In this document: in pieces, positions 7,823-16,612 of the stretch
How positions within the stretch are numbered: the first letter of the stretch is position 1
Layout of the letters: each line of letters begins with the position of its first letter
Source of the DNA: Heterorhizobium halophytocola
GTDB lineage: Bacteria; Pseudomonadota; Alphaproteobacteria; Rhizobiales; Rhizobiaceae
Direction: 5' to 3'
Length of the DNA: 64,000 nucleotides
NCBI RefSeq assembly: GCF_017873095.1
Contig: NZ_JAGGJU010000001.1
Span: 310,001-374,000, forward strand
Notes under the pieces: model-generated
Database searches by the model: none
What the model was told of the DNA's origin: nothing
What the model saw: the letters and a program-made list of their open reading frames with translations, nothing else
Translations under genes and position numbers: made by a program

Positions 7823-7850
7823 GGCCGGCCGCCGCCGTGCGGGGCCGGCC
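7823..7850. terminator. GC-rich hairpin between convergent exporter and flavoprotein genes
   Basis: Two copies of the self-complementary octamer GGCCGGCC (7823-7830 and 7843-7850) can pair across a 12-base loop in the 43-base gap between two converging genes. There is no T tract, so termination is only a guess from position. Confidence 0.35.
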
Positions 7851-7859
7851 GGCGGAGCG

Positions 7860-9503
7860 CTACAGGCAGACCGCGCGACCGGCAACCCGGCCGGAAAACA
7901 GGCAGCCGCCGAGAAACGTGCCTTCGAGCGCGCGATAGCCGTGCATGCCACCGCCGCCGAAGCCCGCCACCTCGCCGGCGGCATAGAGTCCCGGCACCGG
8001 CATGCCGGCTGCGTCGAGCACCCGGGCCGACAGGTCGGCCTGCAGCCCGCCCAGGGACTTGCGGGTGAGGATATGCAGCCTGACGGCGATCAACGGCCCG
8101 CAGGTCGGATCCAGCAGAGGCCGCAATCTGGCGGTCCGGATCCACCGGTCGCCGCGATAGGCCCGCGCCCCGCGGATCGCATTGATCTGCGCATCTTTGG
8201 TAAACGCATTGTCCAGCTGCCGGTCACGTGCCTCGATCTGCTCGCGGATGCGACGCACGCCGAGGCGGTGCTCGCCGGTGCGTTCGTTCATGGCCGCCAC
8301 CAGATCCTCCAGTGTGTCGCGCACGACGAAGTCCTCGCCCTTGTCCATGAAGGCCTGCACCGGGCCTGGCGGATTGGGGCCGAGCCGCTGCAACAGCAGG
8401 CGCAGGCTCCTGCCGGTCAGGTCCGGGTTCTGCTCGGACCCCGACAGCGCGAACTCCTTTTTGATGATCGCGCGATTGAGAATGAACCAGCTGTAGTCGT
8501 GCCCGGTGGCCCGGATCGCCTTCAGCGTCGCGATCGTGTCGAAGCCGGGCATGGCGGGGCTTGCAAACCGGTTGCCCTCCGCATCGCACCAGAAGGACGA
8601 GGGCCCGGGCAGGATGCGGATACCGTGATTGGGCCAGATGGGATCGTAATTTCGCAGCCCCTCGGTATAATGCCACATGCGATCCGCATTGATCACCGAG
8701 CCGCCGGCCGCCTGCGCGATGTCCAGCATGCGGCCATCGACATAGGCCGGCACGCCGGCGACCATCGCACGAGGTGCGGGGCCGAAGCGGTCGACCGGCC
8801 AGTGCTTTCGCACAAGATCATGATTGCCACCGATCCCGCCGGACGCGACGATCACGGCAGAGGCCTCGATCTCGAACTGTCCGACAGCCTCGCGACCGCT
8901 GAGCTTTCCGCGCAGTTGCGTGTCGGGCTGCAGCACGACGCCGCGCGCACCGACAACCGCGCCGTTCCGCGTCAGCAGCTGCTCCACCTGGTGGCGGAAG
9001 GAAAAGGTGAGACGGCCGTGCCTGACCGCCGCCTCGGCCTTCTTCAGGAACGGTGCCAGCACGCCAGGGCCGGTACCCCATGTCAGGTGGAAACGCGGGA
9101 CGGAATTGCCGTGGCCATCTGCCAGCGAGCCGCCGCGCTCCGCCCAGCCGACCACCGGAAACCAGCGCATGCCCATGCCGTGCAGCCAGGCGCGCTTTTC
9201 GGTTGCGGCAAAGTCGAGATAGGCCTGCGCCCACTGGCGCGGCCAGTAATCCTCCGGGCGGTCGAAGCCGGCGGTGCCGGCCCAATCCTGCTGCGCAAGC
9301 GCCAGACTGTCGCGAATGCCCATCCGGCGCTGCTCGGGGCTGTCGACGAAGAACAGGCCGCCGAACGACCAGAAGGCCTGGCCCCCGAGATTGGCTTCGC
9401 TCTCCTGATCGACGACGCACACCGAGAGACCGCGATCGACGGCTTCGGTTGCCGCCACCAGCCCGGCGAGCCCCGCCCCGACGACCAGAACATCCCATTG
9501 CAT
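7860..9503 (-). CDS. FAD-dependent oxidoreductase (fumarate reductase/ketosteroid dehydrogenase-like)
   Basis: A 547-residue flavoprotein of the predicted-dehydrogenase group COG3573, related to fumarate reductase flavoproteins and 3-ketosteroid dehydrogenases. It begins with the Rossmann FAD motif VLVVGAGLAGLVAATEA, followed by the second part GGQAFWSFGGLFFVDS, and ends with the FAD-contacting LYAAGEVAGFGGGGMHGYRALEGTFLGGCLFSGR. No signal peptide or heme partner is seen, so it is likely cytosolic; its substrate is unknown. I chose the ATG at 9503, preceded by GGGGGAGGTG, over the open frame to 9554. It converges with the ABC exporter. Confidence 0.88.
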   Translation of the reverse strand: MQWDVLVVGAGLAGLVAATEAVDRGLSVCVVDQESEANLGGQAFWSFGGLFFVDSPEQRRMGIRDSLALAQQDWAGTAGFDRPEDYWPRQWAQAYLDFAATEKRAWLHGMGMRWFPVVGWAERGGSLADGHGNSVPRFHLTWGTGPGVLAPFLKKAEAAVRHGRLTFSFRHQVEQLLTRNGAVVGARGVVLQPDTQLRGKLSGREAVGQFEIEASAVIVASGGIGGNHDLVRKHWPVDRFGPAPRAMVAGVPAYVDGRMLDIAQAAGGSVINADRMWHYTEGLRNYDPIWPNHGIRILPGPSSFWCDAEGNRFASPAMPGFDTIATLKAIRATGHDYSWFILNRAIIKKEFALSGSEQNPDLTGRSLRLLLQRLGPNPPGPVQAFMDKGEDFVVRDTLEDLVAAMNERTGEHRLGVRRIREQIEARDRQLDNAFTKDAQINAIRGARAYRGDRWIRTARLRPLLDPTCGPLIAVRLHILTRKSLGGLQADLSARVLDAAGMPVPGLYAAGEVAGFGGGGMHGYRALEGTFLGGCLFSGRVAGRAVCL

Positions 9504-9576
9504 GGCCACCTCCCCCTGGCTTTCGCAAACGCTCCCTTGCGGGCAAGCGGCCATGGCCGGCGGCAGACCGCCGACC

Positions 9577-10608
9577 CTACCGTTCGGTGAGCTTCAGCTC
9601 GATACGCCGGTTCTGCGCTCTTGCCTCCGGCGTGTCGCCGGACACCAGTGGCTGGTACTCACCGAAGCCCGCAGCCACCAGGCGGTTTGCCGGCACGCCC
9701 TGCGAGATCAGGTATTTCACCACGGAGATCGCCCGCTCGGACGACAGTTCCCAGTTGTCGCGGTAGCGCCCCGTACCGGAGAGCGGCACATTGTCGGTAT
9801 GGCCGTCGACCCGCAGCACCCAGTTGATCTCGGGCGGGATCTCCTTGGCGATGTCGAGCAGGGCCGCGGCAAGCTTGCCCAGCTCCACCTGACCGGCGGG
9901 ATTGAGCGTTTCACTGCCGGACGGAAACAGCACCTCCGACTGGAAGACGAAGCGGTCGCCGACGATGCGGATATTCTGGCGGTCCGACAGGATTTCGCGC
10001 AGGCGGCCGAAAAAGTCCGAACGGTAGCGGTTGAGCTCCTGGACACGCTGGGCAAGCGCCACATTGAGGCGCTTGCCGAGATCGGCGATCTTGACCTGCG
10101 AATTCCGGTCCTTGGCTTCCGACGCCTGCAGGGCCTGTTCAACGGCAGCGATCTGGGCGCGCAATGCGGCGATCTGCTGATTCAGCAGCTCGATCTGGCT
10201 CATCGCCCGCTCGCTCACCTGCTTTTCGGCATCCAGTTCGGCCGTCAGGCCATTGACCCTGGCATTGGCCGTGTCCGCAGCGCCGGCACCGTTGGTCAGC
10301 AATTCCTGCAGCCGGGTCCTTTCGCTTTGCGACTGGGCAAGCGACGACTGCAGAGAGGCAAGCTGGTCTTCCATGTCCTGCTTGTTGCCCTTTTCAAGCG
10401 CCAGCAGCTGGGTCAGTTCGGCGATCTGGCTGTTCAGCCGGTTCAGGACTTCATCCTTGCCGGTGATTTCGCGGCTCAGGATGAACTGTGCCACGACGAA
10501 GACCGTGAGCAGGAACATGATCGCCAGCAGCAGCGTCGACAGGGCATCGACGAAGCCCGGCCAGTAATCGACGCTACGGTCGCGTCGACGGTTGCGGGAA
10601 AGGGCCAT
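9577..10608 (-). CDS. OmpA/MotB-type peptidoglycan-binding protein with coiled coil
   Basis: A 343-residue inner-membrane protein with three parts. Residues about 15-45 form one membrane helix, preceded by WPGFVDALSTLLL, where the Asp (about residue 21) sits as the proton-binding Asp does in MotB/TolR. Residues about 50-195 are a long Gln/Glu/Leu-rich coiled coil. Residues about 215-343 are an OmpA_C domain (LFPSGSETLNPAGQ, RVDGHTDNVPL, ISQGVPANRLVAAGFGEYQPL, RAQNRRIELKL) that binds peptidoglycan. It starts two bases after the MotA-like gene and so pairs with it as a stator-like complex. It is not next to flagellar or tol-pal genes, and its job is unknown. Confidence 0.9.
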   Translation of the reverse strand: MALSRNRRRDRSVDYWPGFVDALSTLLLAIMFLLTVFVVAQFILSREITGKDEVLNRLNSQIAELTQLLALEKGNKQDMEDQLASLQSSLAQSQSERTRLQELLTNGAGAADTANARVNGLTAELDAEKQVSERAMSQIELLNQQIAALRAQIAAVEQALQASEAKDRNSQVKIADLGKRLNVALAQRVQELNRYRSDFFGRLREILSDRQNIRIVGDRFVFQSEVLFPSGSETLNPAGQVELGKLAAALLDIAKEIPPEINWVLRVDGHTDNVPLSGTGRYRDNWELSSERAISVVKYLISQGVPANRLVAAGFGEYQPLVSGDTPEARAQNRRIELKLTER

Positions 10609-10610
10609 CC

Positions 10611-11648
10611 TCAGCTATCCCCGCCGACCTTGTCGGACAGCTTGTCGTTCAGCCGGTCCAGCGTCTTGCGCATGGCGCGGGCGTCCTCCTGCTGGGCTTC
10701 GATCCAGTCGCGCAGCATCTGCTGTTCGTTGCGCATGTTCTTGACCAGCCCCTGTATGCCCTCGGCAAGACCGGCGAGAGACGCGCGGTCGCCGCCGCCG
10801 GCAGCTTCGGTTGCCTTGGTCAGGCGCTCTAGCAGCTTCTTCATTTCCAGATTGGCGGCAACCGTTGCCGGTTGCGGCGCCTGCTGCCCCTCGCCGGCGA
10901 CGTCGGTCACCGAAGACAGCCAGTTTTCCAGCTCGGTATAGAACCGGTTCTGCGCGCGACCGGCCTGCAGGTCGAGAAACCCCAGGATCAGCGAACCGGA
11001 CAGACCGAGCAGCGAGGACGAGAAGGCAGTGCCCATGCCGGCAAGCGGTGCGGTCAGCCCGCTTTTCAGCGCCTGCAGGATATCGTTGCCATCGCCGGAC
11101 GCCGGGTCGAGCGACTGGATGACCGAACTGATCGAACCGATGGTGCCGAGCAGGCCCCAGAAGGTGCCGAGCAGCCCGAGAAAGACGAGAAGGCCGATGA
11201 GATAGCGGGAGACGTCACGGCTTTCATCGAGGCGGGTGGCAATCGAATCGAGGATGGAGCGCAGGGCCGTGGTCGATATCGCAACCTTGCGATTGCTGCC
11301 GATCAGCGCCCGCATCGGCGCGAGAAGCCGCGGATCCCGCCCGGCCTTGTCGGCGCCGCCGGCGGCCCGGAACGAGTTGAACCAGCGCACTTCCGGCCGC
11401 AAGGCGAGAACATGGGTGAACACCAGGATAATGCCGACGGCCAGAACGCCGAGGATCAACCCGTTCAGACCGGGATTGGTGACGAAAGCGGCATGGGCCT
11501 GACGGTACAGGATGGCAGCGATGAACCCGACGATGATGAGAAAAAACACCATCGTCGTGAAGAACGGCATCGGACTTGATAACTTGTTCCCGTAGCTTGC
11601 CTCTGCGACCCTCTCTCGATCGAGATCGGTAAGCTCCACTTGCGTCAT
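10611..11648 (-). CDS. MotA/TolQ/ExbB-family proton channel protein
   Basis: A 345-residue integral membrane protein of the MotA/TolQ/ExbB family. Two helices lie at about 28-50 and 60-82, and the conserved pair is in the core: YLIGLLVFLGLLGTFWGLLGTIG (about 142-164) and LKSGLTAPLAGMGTAFSSSLLGLSGSLILGF (about 187-218), the most conserved segments of the family. A C-terminal cytoplasmic tail (about 240-345) is helical. With the OmpA/MotB-like protein two bases downstream it should form a proton-driven complex that works on the cell wall or outer membrane. Rhizobial genomes carry this pair outside the flagellar cluster; the role is not established. Confidence 0.88.
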   Translation of the reverse strand: MTQVELTDLDRERVAEASYGNKLSSPMPFFTTMVFFLIIVGFIAAILYRQAHAAFVTNPGLNGLILGVLAVGIILVFTHVLALRPEVRWFNSFRAAGGADKAGRDPRLLAPMRALIGSNRKVAISTTALRSILDSIATRLDESRDVSRYLIGLLVFLGLLGTFWGLLGTIGSISSVIQSLDPASGDGNDILQALKSGLTAPLAGMGTAFSSSLLGLSGSLILGFLDLQAGRAQNRFYTELENWLSSVTDVAGEGQQAPQPATVAANLEMKKLLERLTKATEAAGGGDRASLAGLAEGIQGLVKNMRNEQQMLRDWIEAQQEDARAMRKTLDRLNDKLSDKVGGDS

Positions 11649-11740
11649 AATTCATCTGCCTCCGGCTAATCTTTGGACCGGAGGCTAGTGGAAAAATACG
11701 ACGAATTGAAGGGCCTTAGCCCGATCTTACCACCTGAAAG

Positions 11741-12541
11741 TCAAGCTTTCGGCACGGGGCGGTTGACCACCTCGATCAGGGCCTTCTGAATATATTCATT
11801 GCCGGCGACGAGCGCGCCGCTGTTGAACATGTCATTGCCGCCCTTCATGTCGCCGACGAAGCCGCCGGCCTCGCGGATCAGCAGAATGCCGGCCGCCATG
11901 TCCCAGGGCATCAGGCTGTCTTCCCAGAAGCCGTCGAAGCGTCCTGCCGCAACATAGGCGAGGTCGAGAGCCGCCGCCCCCATGCGCCGGACGCCGGCAA
12001 CCTCGTTCATCACATGGCGAAGTTCCACCAGGAACTTGCCGTGCTGGCCGCGACCGAGATGCGGCATGCCACAGGACACGACGCAGTCGGAAAGCACCTT
12101 GCGCGCGCCGACGCGGATGCGACGGTCGTTGAGGAAGGCTCCGCCGCCGCGCTCGGCGGTATAGAGTTCGTCGGTCGCCGGGTTGAAGATCACGGCGGCA
12201 ACCATTTCGCCATTGCGTTCCAGGCCGATCGAGATGGCGAACTGCGGAATGCCGTGCAGGAAGTTCGTCGTGCCATCGAGAGGGTCGACGATCCAGCGAT
12301 GCGCACCGTCCGTGCCTTCGGTCTCGTCGCTTTCCTCGGCCAGCATGCCATAGGTCGGACGGGCCTTCATCAGCTCTTCCTTGACGATCCGCTCTGCCCG
12401 CAGGTCGGCCTGCGAAACGAAATCACCGGGTCCCTTGACCGAGACTTGCAGGTTCTGCACCTCGCCGAAATCGCGGGCCAGCGACTTGCCGGCCTTGAGC
12501 GCGGCCTGGACCATGACATTAAGAAGGGCTGAGCGGGCCAT
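11741..12541 (-). CDS. suhB: Inositol-1-monophosphatase family protein SuhB
   Basis: A 266-residue member of the Mg-dependent inositol monophosphatase family. The metal and phosphate ligands are complete: GMLAEESDE (Glu-Glu), WIVDPLDGTTNFLHG (Asp-x-x-Asp-Gly) and the distal WDMAAGILLIREAGG Asp. Length and motif spacing fit SuhB, which in E. coli also works in rRNA transcription antitermination. It is clearly different from the second family member at 58.9 kb (hisN). It is followed on the minus strand by the MotA/OmpA-like pair after a 92-base gap, so it may or may not share their transcript. Confidence 0.92.
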   Translation of the reverse strand: MARSALLNVMVQAALKAGKSLARDFGEVQNLQVSVKGPGDFVSQADLRAERIVKEELMKARPTYGMLAEESDETEGTDGAHRWIVDPLDGTTNFLHGIPQFAISIGLERNGEMVAAVIFNPATDELYTAERGGGAFLNDRRIRVGARKVLSDCVVSCGMPHLGRGQHGKFLVELRHVMNEVAGVRRMGAAALDLAYVAAGRFDGFWEDSLMPWDMAAGILLIREAGGFVGDMKGGNDMFNSGALVAGNEYIQKALIEVVNRPVPKA

Positions 12542-12738
12542 CGGGCGGTTTCCTCGGACAAGGGTGTTGACTGTATCAGGCTGCCACTGCCGAAAACGGC
12601 GGGCGCCAATCGCGATTTAGCGTCGGGCCGGTTCAAGACCACAAATAACGCCGGAATTCAAGGGGTCTTGGCAGCCCATGGGGTCTGGGCGCCCGGGACA
12701 TGCCCACGCAACGCAAGGCCGCCCAAGCCGGCACACCA

Positions 12739-13893
12739 TCAGCGCGCACGGAGCCTGAACTTGTTGGCCTTGTCGATCGCCTTCTTCTGCTGCTCGTCGG
12801 TGAGGCCGAGATAGAAGTCCTCCAGATCCGGATCCTTCATCCCCGCACGGCGGGACAGGACATACCATTTGGCAGCCTCGACGGGGTCCGGCCGGGTGCC
12901 GAGCGCTTCGATATAAAGATGGGCAAGGCGGTTCTGGGCCGCGACATTGCCGTGATTGGCGCCAATGCTCATCCAGCGGAAACCCTTTTCGTAGTCCCGC
13001 GGGCCATTGATGCCGTTGACCAGCCAGATGCCCATGTCGAACTGCGCCGTGTCGAAGCCGGCTCTTGCGGCCTTGCGCAGATAGTCGCGGGCCAGATCGC
13101 GCTTGCTCTTGTCGAGCCCGGGCAGCGAATTATAGAGCTGCGCCACCGCATACTGGGCGTCCGCGATGCCCTGGTCGGCCGATTTCTCGTAATAGGGCAG
13201 ACCAAGTTCCAGCCCCTTTCGGCCGGGATTGTCGGACACCAGGATCTGCGCCCAGTTGAACTGCGCCGAGGCATTGCCCGCATCGGCAGCCTTCTTCATG
13301 TATTCGTCGGCCTTGGCCTTGTCCTGCTTGACCGTGTTGCCGTTCATCAGGATCAGGGCATACTGGAACATCCCGGCAGGATCGCCGCCGGCCGCCGCCT
13401 GCTGATACCAGAACGCCGCGGCCTTCGGATCGCGCTTGATACCCAGACCGCGCTCGGTCATTTCGGCGATCAGCGTCTGGGCCGCCGGATCCCCTTTCTT
13501 GGCCCGCGGCAGCGCCTTGTCGAGCGCCGTCAGGTAGAGGCCGCGCTGATAGGCGCCGTAAGCCTCGTCGACCGGCCCCTTGTAGGGCTTGTCCTTCGGC
13601 AAGGGCGGCAGCGGCGCGCCCATGCGCTGATAGAGTTGCAGCCCCTGCGGCACCTCGCCATTGATCGTCGGCTGGGCGACAGGCGCGCCTGTGTCCGCCT
13701 TTTCGCCACTTGCAACGCCCGGTTTGCTGCCCGTGCCGGCGCGCCCGCCTCTTTGCAGTTCGCTTGCATTGTCGTCCAAGGGCCGCGTGATCGCATCCTG
13801 CGCCCGCGCCGAACCGGCCAGCAGCGGCAGCATGCATGCAACGACGACAACGGGAAGACGGATCAGGCGGCGATCGGCTGGCAAAAAGGTCAT
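12739..13893 (-). CDS. Sel1/TPR-repeat secreted protein
   Basis: A 384-residue exported protein. A signal peptide is present (residues about 1-32, hydrophobic core LPVVVVACMLPLLAG, cleavage after ARAQ or SARA). After a disordered Gly/Ala/Pro region to about residue 85, residues about 100-345 contain roughly six to seven Sel1-like repeats of the form A-x-x-W/Y-Y-x-x-A-A-x-x-G-x-x-x-A-Q. Such solenoids serve as protein-binding scaffolds, often in the periplasm. The frame is open to a TTG at 13905 that overlaps the thiE stop; the ATG at 13893 is used here. Coupling to thiE is probable, but function is unknown. Confidence 0.85.
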   Translation of the reverse strand: MTFLPADRRLIRLPVVVVACMLPLLAGSARAQDAITRPLDDNASELQRGGRAGTGSKPGVASGEKADTGAPVAQPTINGEVPQGLQLYQRMGAPLPPLPKDKPYKGPVDEAYGAYQRGLYLTALDKALPRAKKGDPAAQTLIAEMTERGLGIKRDPKAAAFWYQQAAAGGDPAGMFQYALILMNGNTVKQDKAKADEYMKKAADAGNASAQFNWAQILVSDNPGRKGLELGLPYYEKSADQGIADAQYAVAQLYNSLPGLDKSKRDLARDYLRKAARAGFDTAQFDMGIWLVNGINGPRDYEKGFRWMSIGANHGNVAAQNRLAHLYIEALGTRPDPVEAAKWYVLSRRAGMKDPDLEDFYLGLTDEQQKKAIDKANKFRLRAR

Positions 13894-13901
13894 AAAAGGC
13901 T

Positions 13902-14555
13902 TCAACCGTCAAACCGTGGCGCTTTTTCGTCAAGCAGCGCATTGATCTCTGCAACGACGGCTGCGGCCCGCTCGGGCACCTCGAAAACGGCAAGCCGAAG
14001 GGCGACGAACTCGGCCCCGGTCTGCGCGACCGCAAGTGCGCTTTCGATTGCGGTGCCGCCCATGACGATGCAGGGAATCTCGATCATCGCCGCCCACCAT
14101 TCGCCGAGCGCCAGATTTTTAGAATGGGCCTCCGGCTTGATGTCGCCCTCAAGGCGGCCGAAGAAGACGTAGTCGGGCTGGGCATCGCCGATCTCGAGCG
14201 CAATATGCCGCTCCTTGGCGTTGCCGCCCCCGACGATCAGCTTGGGCGCATGTTTCTCGATTGCTTCGGCAAGATCTGCGACCGCCCCGCTGACATGCAG
14301 GCCGTCGGCCTTGGCGCGCCCGGCGACCTGACTGTTGTCGACAACCAGCGCTGCCGCACCGGCCGCCTGGATGACCGGCACCAGCTTTTCCGCACGATCC
14401 TGAAACAGACGGTCGTCCAGGCCGTATTGCGGGATGATGACGGAGGCGACGTCGCCGCCCTTCAGCGCATCCTCCATCATTTTGACGCAGGCATCCGTAT
14501 CGGAATGATCCGGCGCAATCAGCACGAGACGGCATCGATTGTCGGCAGCGGTCAT
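13902..14555 (-). CDS. thiE: Thiamine phosphate synthase (ThiE-like)
   Basis: A 217-residue TIM-barrel protein of the ThiE/TenI family. The phosphate-loop IVMGGTAIESALAVAQTGAEFVALR and the VVDNSQVAGRAKADGLHVSG segment match thiamine phosphate synthase, which joins the pyrimidine and thiazole halves of thiamine. Several residues around the pyrophosphate site differ from canonical ThiE (for example GLHVSG in place of GVHLGQ), so it may be the divergent second copy often found in rhizobia rather than the main enzyme. No other thi gene and no TPP riboswitch is nearby. It is divergent from the TauE-like gene. Confidence 0.8.
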   Translation of the reverse strand: MTAADNRCRLVLIAPDHSDTDACVKMMEDALKGGDVASVIIPQYGLDDRLFQDRAEKLVPVIQAAGAAALVVDNSQVAGRAKADGLHVSGAVADLAEAIEKHAPKLIVGGGNAKERHIALEIGDAQPDYVFFGRLEGDIKPEAHSKNLALGEWWAAMIEIPCIVMGGTAIESALAVAQTGAEFVALRLAVFEVPERAAAVVAEINALLDEKAPRFDG

Positions 14556-14756
14556 GAATGACTATCCCTTTCCTGGGTCGTCTTGATGGCACAAGTCCTC
14601 GGGCCCCTTCGGGTTTGCCGGGTCTCATGCGAATTCAAAGTGCTACAGCGTCCCCCATGCGTCAATTCTGCCGCACGGCGCTGTTCTACATCTGCGGGCT
14701 CGCATCCGCGAGGGAAATCCGATAGACCGGGACGCTCCACGGATCAACAGGCCTCC

Positions 14757-15521
14757 ATGCTTCCCTCGCCAGAGTTTTTTCTCGTCGCCATCCCCGCGGT
14801 GGCTGTTGTCGGCCTGTCCAAGGGCGGCCTCGGTGGCGCCTTCGCGTTGATCGGGGTGCCGCTGATGGCGCTGGTGATCCCGCCGATGCAGGCCGCCGCG
14901 ATCTTCCTGCCGATCCTGATCGTCATGGACATGGTCGCACTCTGGGCCTGGCGACGCGACAACGACCGGCGCACATTGCTCATTCTCCTGCCGGGCGCCG
15001 TGTTCGGCATCGCGCTCGGCTGGGCGACGTCGAGCTACATCACGCCGAATGCCATGCGGCTTGTGCTGGGTGTCATCACCATCCTCTTCGTGCTGCGCTA
15101 TCTCGTCCAGACCTGGAAAAGCTACCGGGGCATCGAGATCCATCCGCGGCCGCACAGCACGCCGCTTGCCACCTTCTGGGGCACGATCGCCGGTTATGCC
15201 AGCTTCGTTTCCCATGCCGGCGGCCCCCCGTTCCAGATCTATACCCTCCCGCTGAGGCTCGATCCGCGCAGCTATACCGGCGCCAGCGTGCGGTTCTTCG
15301 CCATCGTCAATGCGATCAAGGTCATCCCCTATTTCGCGCTCGGCGAACTCGACACCAGCAATCTGGAACTGTCGGCCTACCTGCTGCCGGTGGCGCTGGT
15401 GTCGACGCTTGCCGGCGCCTGGGTCGTGCGCCTGATGAAACCGCAGGTTTTCTATCCATTCACTTATGGAATGGCGCTGATCGCCGGATCGAAGCTGCTC
15501 TATGACGGCCTCGGGTTCTGA
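14757..15521 (+). CDS. TauE/SafE family sulfite/anion exporter-like membrane protein
   Basis: A 254-residue inner membrane protein of the TauE/SafE (DUF81) family with about eight predicted helices. The N-terminal family motif GLSKGGLGGAFALIGVPLMALV and the matching second repeat around SFVSHAGGPPFQIYTLPLRL are both intact. Family members are linked to export of sulfite, sulfoacetate or other organic anions, but the substrate here cannot be told. I chose ATG 14757 because the upstream open frame (to 14583) is Arg/Cys-rich and not membrane-like. A small ArsR-type regulator follows 67 bases later on the same strand. Confidence 0.88.
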   Translation: MLPSPEFFLVAIPAVAVVGLSKGGLGGAFALIGVPLMALVIPPMQAAAIFLPILIVMDMVALWAWRRDNDRRTLLILLPGAVFGIALGWATSSYITPNAMRLVLGVITILFVLRYLVQTWKSYRGIEIHPRPHSTPLATFWGTIAGYASFVSHAGGPPFQIYTLPLRLDPRSYTGASVRFFAIVNAIKVIPYFALGELDTSNLELSAYLLPVALVSTLAGAWVVRLMKPQVFYPFTYGMALIAGSKLLYDGLGF

Positions 15522-15588
15522 CGCCGCTTGCGTGTTGCAACGCACAATTGAACTTGCGAACCCGGCCGGTTTGGCGTAGCGTTTCACC

Positions 15589-15849
15589 ATGATGAACCAG
15601 GATCCGTTCACCGCCATAGCCGATCCGAACCGGCGTCATCTGCTGGAAGAGCTGAGACGTGCGCCGCAGACGGTCAACGACCTCGCCAAGGGCCTGCCGA
15701 TCAGCCGCCCGGCGGTTTCCCAGCACCTGAAGGCACTGCTCGACAGCAATCTGGTCAGCGTCACCAGCAAGGGCACGCGGCGGATCTATGCGGTCAATAC
15801 CAAAGGCTTCGACGGCATGACCATCTGGCTCGACCAGTTCTGGTCCTGA
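15589..15849 (+). CDS. ArsR-family winged-helix regulator
   Basis: An 86-residue DNA-binding protein covering one winged helix-turn-helix: DPNRRHLLEELRRAPQTVNDLAKGLPISRPAVSQHLKALLDSNLVSV, then the wing TSKGTRRIYAVN. It lacks the metal-binding ELCVCDL cysteines of ArsR/SmtB sensors, so it is of the non-metal, stand-alone type often located near the gene it controls. Translation can start at 15589 or the next codon (15592). Its likely target is the adjacent TauE-like gene or itself; that is only inferred from position. Confidence 0.87.
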   Translation: MMNQDPFTAIADPNRRHLLEELRRAPQTVNDLAKGLPISRPAVSQHLKALLDSNLVSVTSKGTRRIYAVNTKGFDGMTIWLDQFWS

Positions 15850-15901
15850 CCCGCGCCGGACCGTCGCTCTCTCAACGTTCCGGACGCATTCCTCCACAAA
15901 G

Positions 15902-15934
15902 AAGGCCCCGGAAACGCTCTGTTTCCGGGGCCTT
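15902..15934 (-). terminator. Strong hairpin between convergent ArsR and DUF465 genes
   Basis: AAGGCCCCGGAAAC (15902-15915) and GTTTCCGGGGCCTT (15921-15934) form a perfect 14-bp stem with a 5-base loop. On the minus strand it is followed by CTTTG, a weak T-rich tail, and it lies 50 bases past the minus-strand DUF465 stop. It probably serves both converging genes. Confidence 0.75.
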
Positions 15935-15984
15935 ACCTTACGCATTCGCGCAAATTACGCTGTACAGTTCAAGAACCGGCGTCT

Positions 15985-16161
15985 TCAATGGCGGGTAGAA
16001 GACCTGAGCCGTTCCATCTCATCCTTGATACGCAGCTTGGAACGTTTGAGTTCGGCAATTTCCCGATCATCAATGGAGGGAGAAGTAAGGGCATCATGCA
16101 GGCGTTCCTCCAACGCACCATGTTTTTTAGCAAGCGATTCCAGATGAGCCTGTATGGTCAT
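15985..16161 (-). CDS. DUF465 (YdcH-like) small protein, minus-strand copy
   Basis: A 58-residue protein read by me from the minus strand: it starts MTIQAHLESLAKKHGALEER and ends RLRSSTRH. The pattern L-x-x-x-H-x-x-L-E-x-x-L, then DREIAELKRSKLRIKDEMERL, is the DUF465/YdcH family, a short two-helix hairpin of unknown function. The ATG at 16161 is followed by an uninterrupted frame to the TGA at 15985. It is divergent from a second DUF465 gene at 16392; the pair flanks a 230-base promoter region. Confidence 0.85.
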   Translation of the reverse strand: MTIQAHLESLAKKHGALEERLHDALTSPSIDDREIAELKRSKLRIKDEMERLRSSTRH

Positions 16162-16391
16162 TTGTCACGTCCTTCCTTTCGCCTACCTCCCACCCTCAAC
16201 CGCGGGAGTTTCAGGCATTGCAACGGTAATGTGACATGAGAAATGTGTTTTGTCGAAGGCGAAAACATACCCGCAAAGGGCCATTTCATGACTAGGGATA
16301 ACTTCCCGTTACCGGTATTTGATGATAGGAGCTTGCGCGAATCCTTGGCGTCGAGGAAAAGATCGAGCCACGCTCGAATGGGGACCAAACC

Positions 16392-16595
16392 ATGTCCGAT
16401 CAGGAACAAGCCGATGTCCGGCTCTCTCTCGCACGGCTGCGCCAGGAACATGAAGACTACGATGTCGCCATCAATGCCATGCTCCAGGTCGGCTGCGACA
16501 CCTTGCGGATCCAGCGCATGAAGAAGAAGAAGCTTGCCATCAAGGACAGGATGAGCAATCTCGAAGATCAGATCATCCCCGACATCATCGCCTGA
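16392..16595 (+). CDS. DUF465 (YdcH-like) small protein, plus-strand copy
   Basis: A 67-residue DUF465 protein with the family core [40 protein letters not shown], predicted as two antiparallel helices. It differs strongly from the divergent copy at 15985-16161. It lies 17 bases before purE and is likely its co-transcribed leader gene; the same order (DUF465, purE, purK) is usual in rhizobia. Function is unknown. Confidence 0.88.
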   Translation: MSDQEQADVRLSLARLRQEHEDYDVAINAMLQVGCDTLRIQRMKKKKLAIKDRMSNLEDQIIPDIIA

Positions 16596-16612
16596 AGGAA
16601 GGGCCAGCAGGA

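Noticed and set aside
9577..11648. Zorya-like defence system from the MotA/MotB-like pair
   Set aside because: The MotA-like protein lacks the long ZorA tail and no zorC, zorD or zorE gene is adjacent; neighbours are housekeeping genes.
14556..14756. TPP riboswitch upstream of thiE
   Set aside because: The conserved CTGAGA and ACCTGA-type blocks of the thi box are absent from both strands of this gap.
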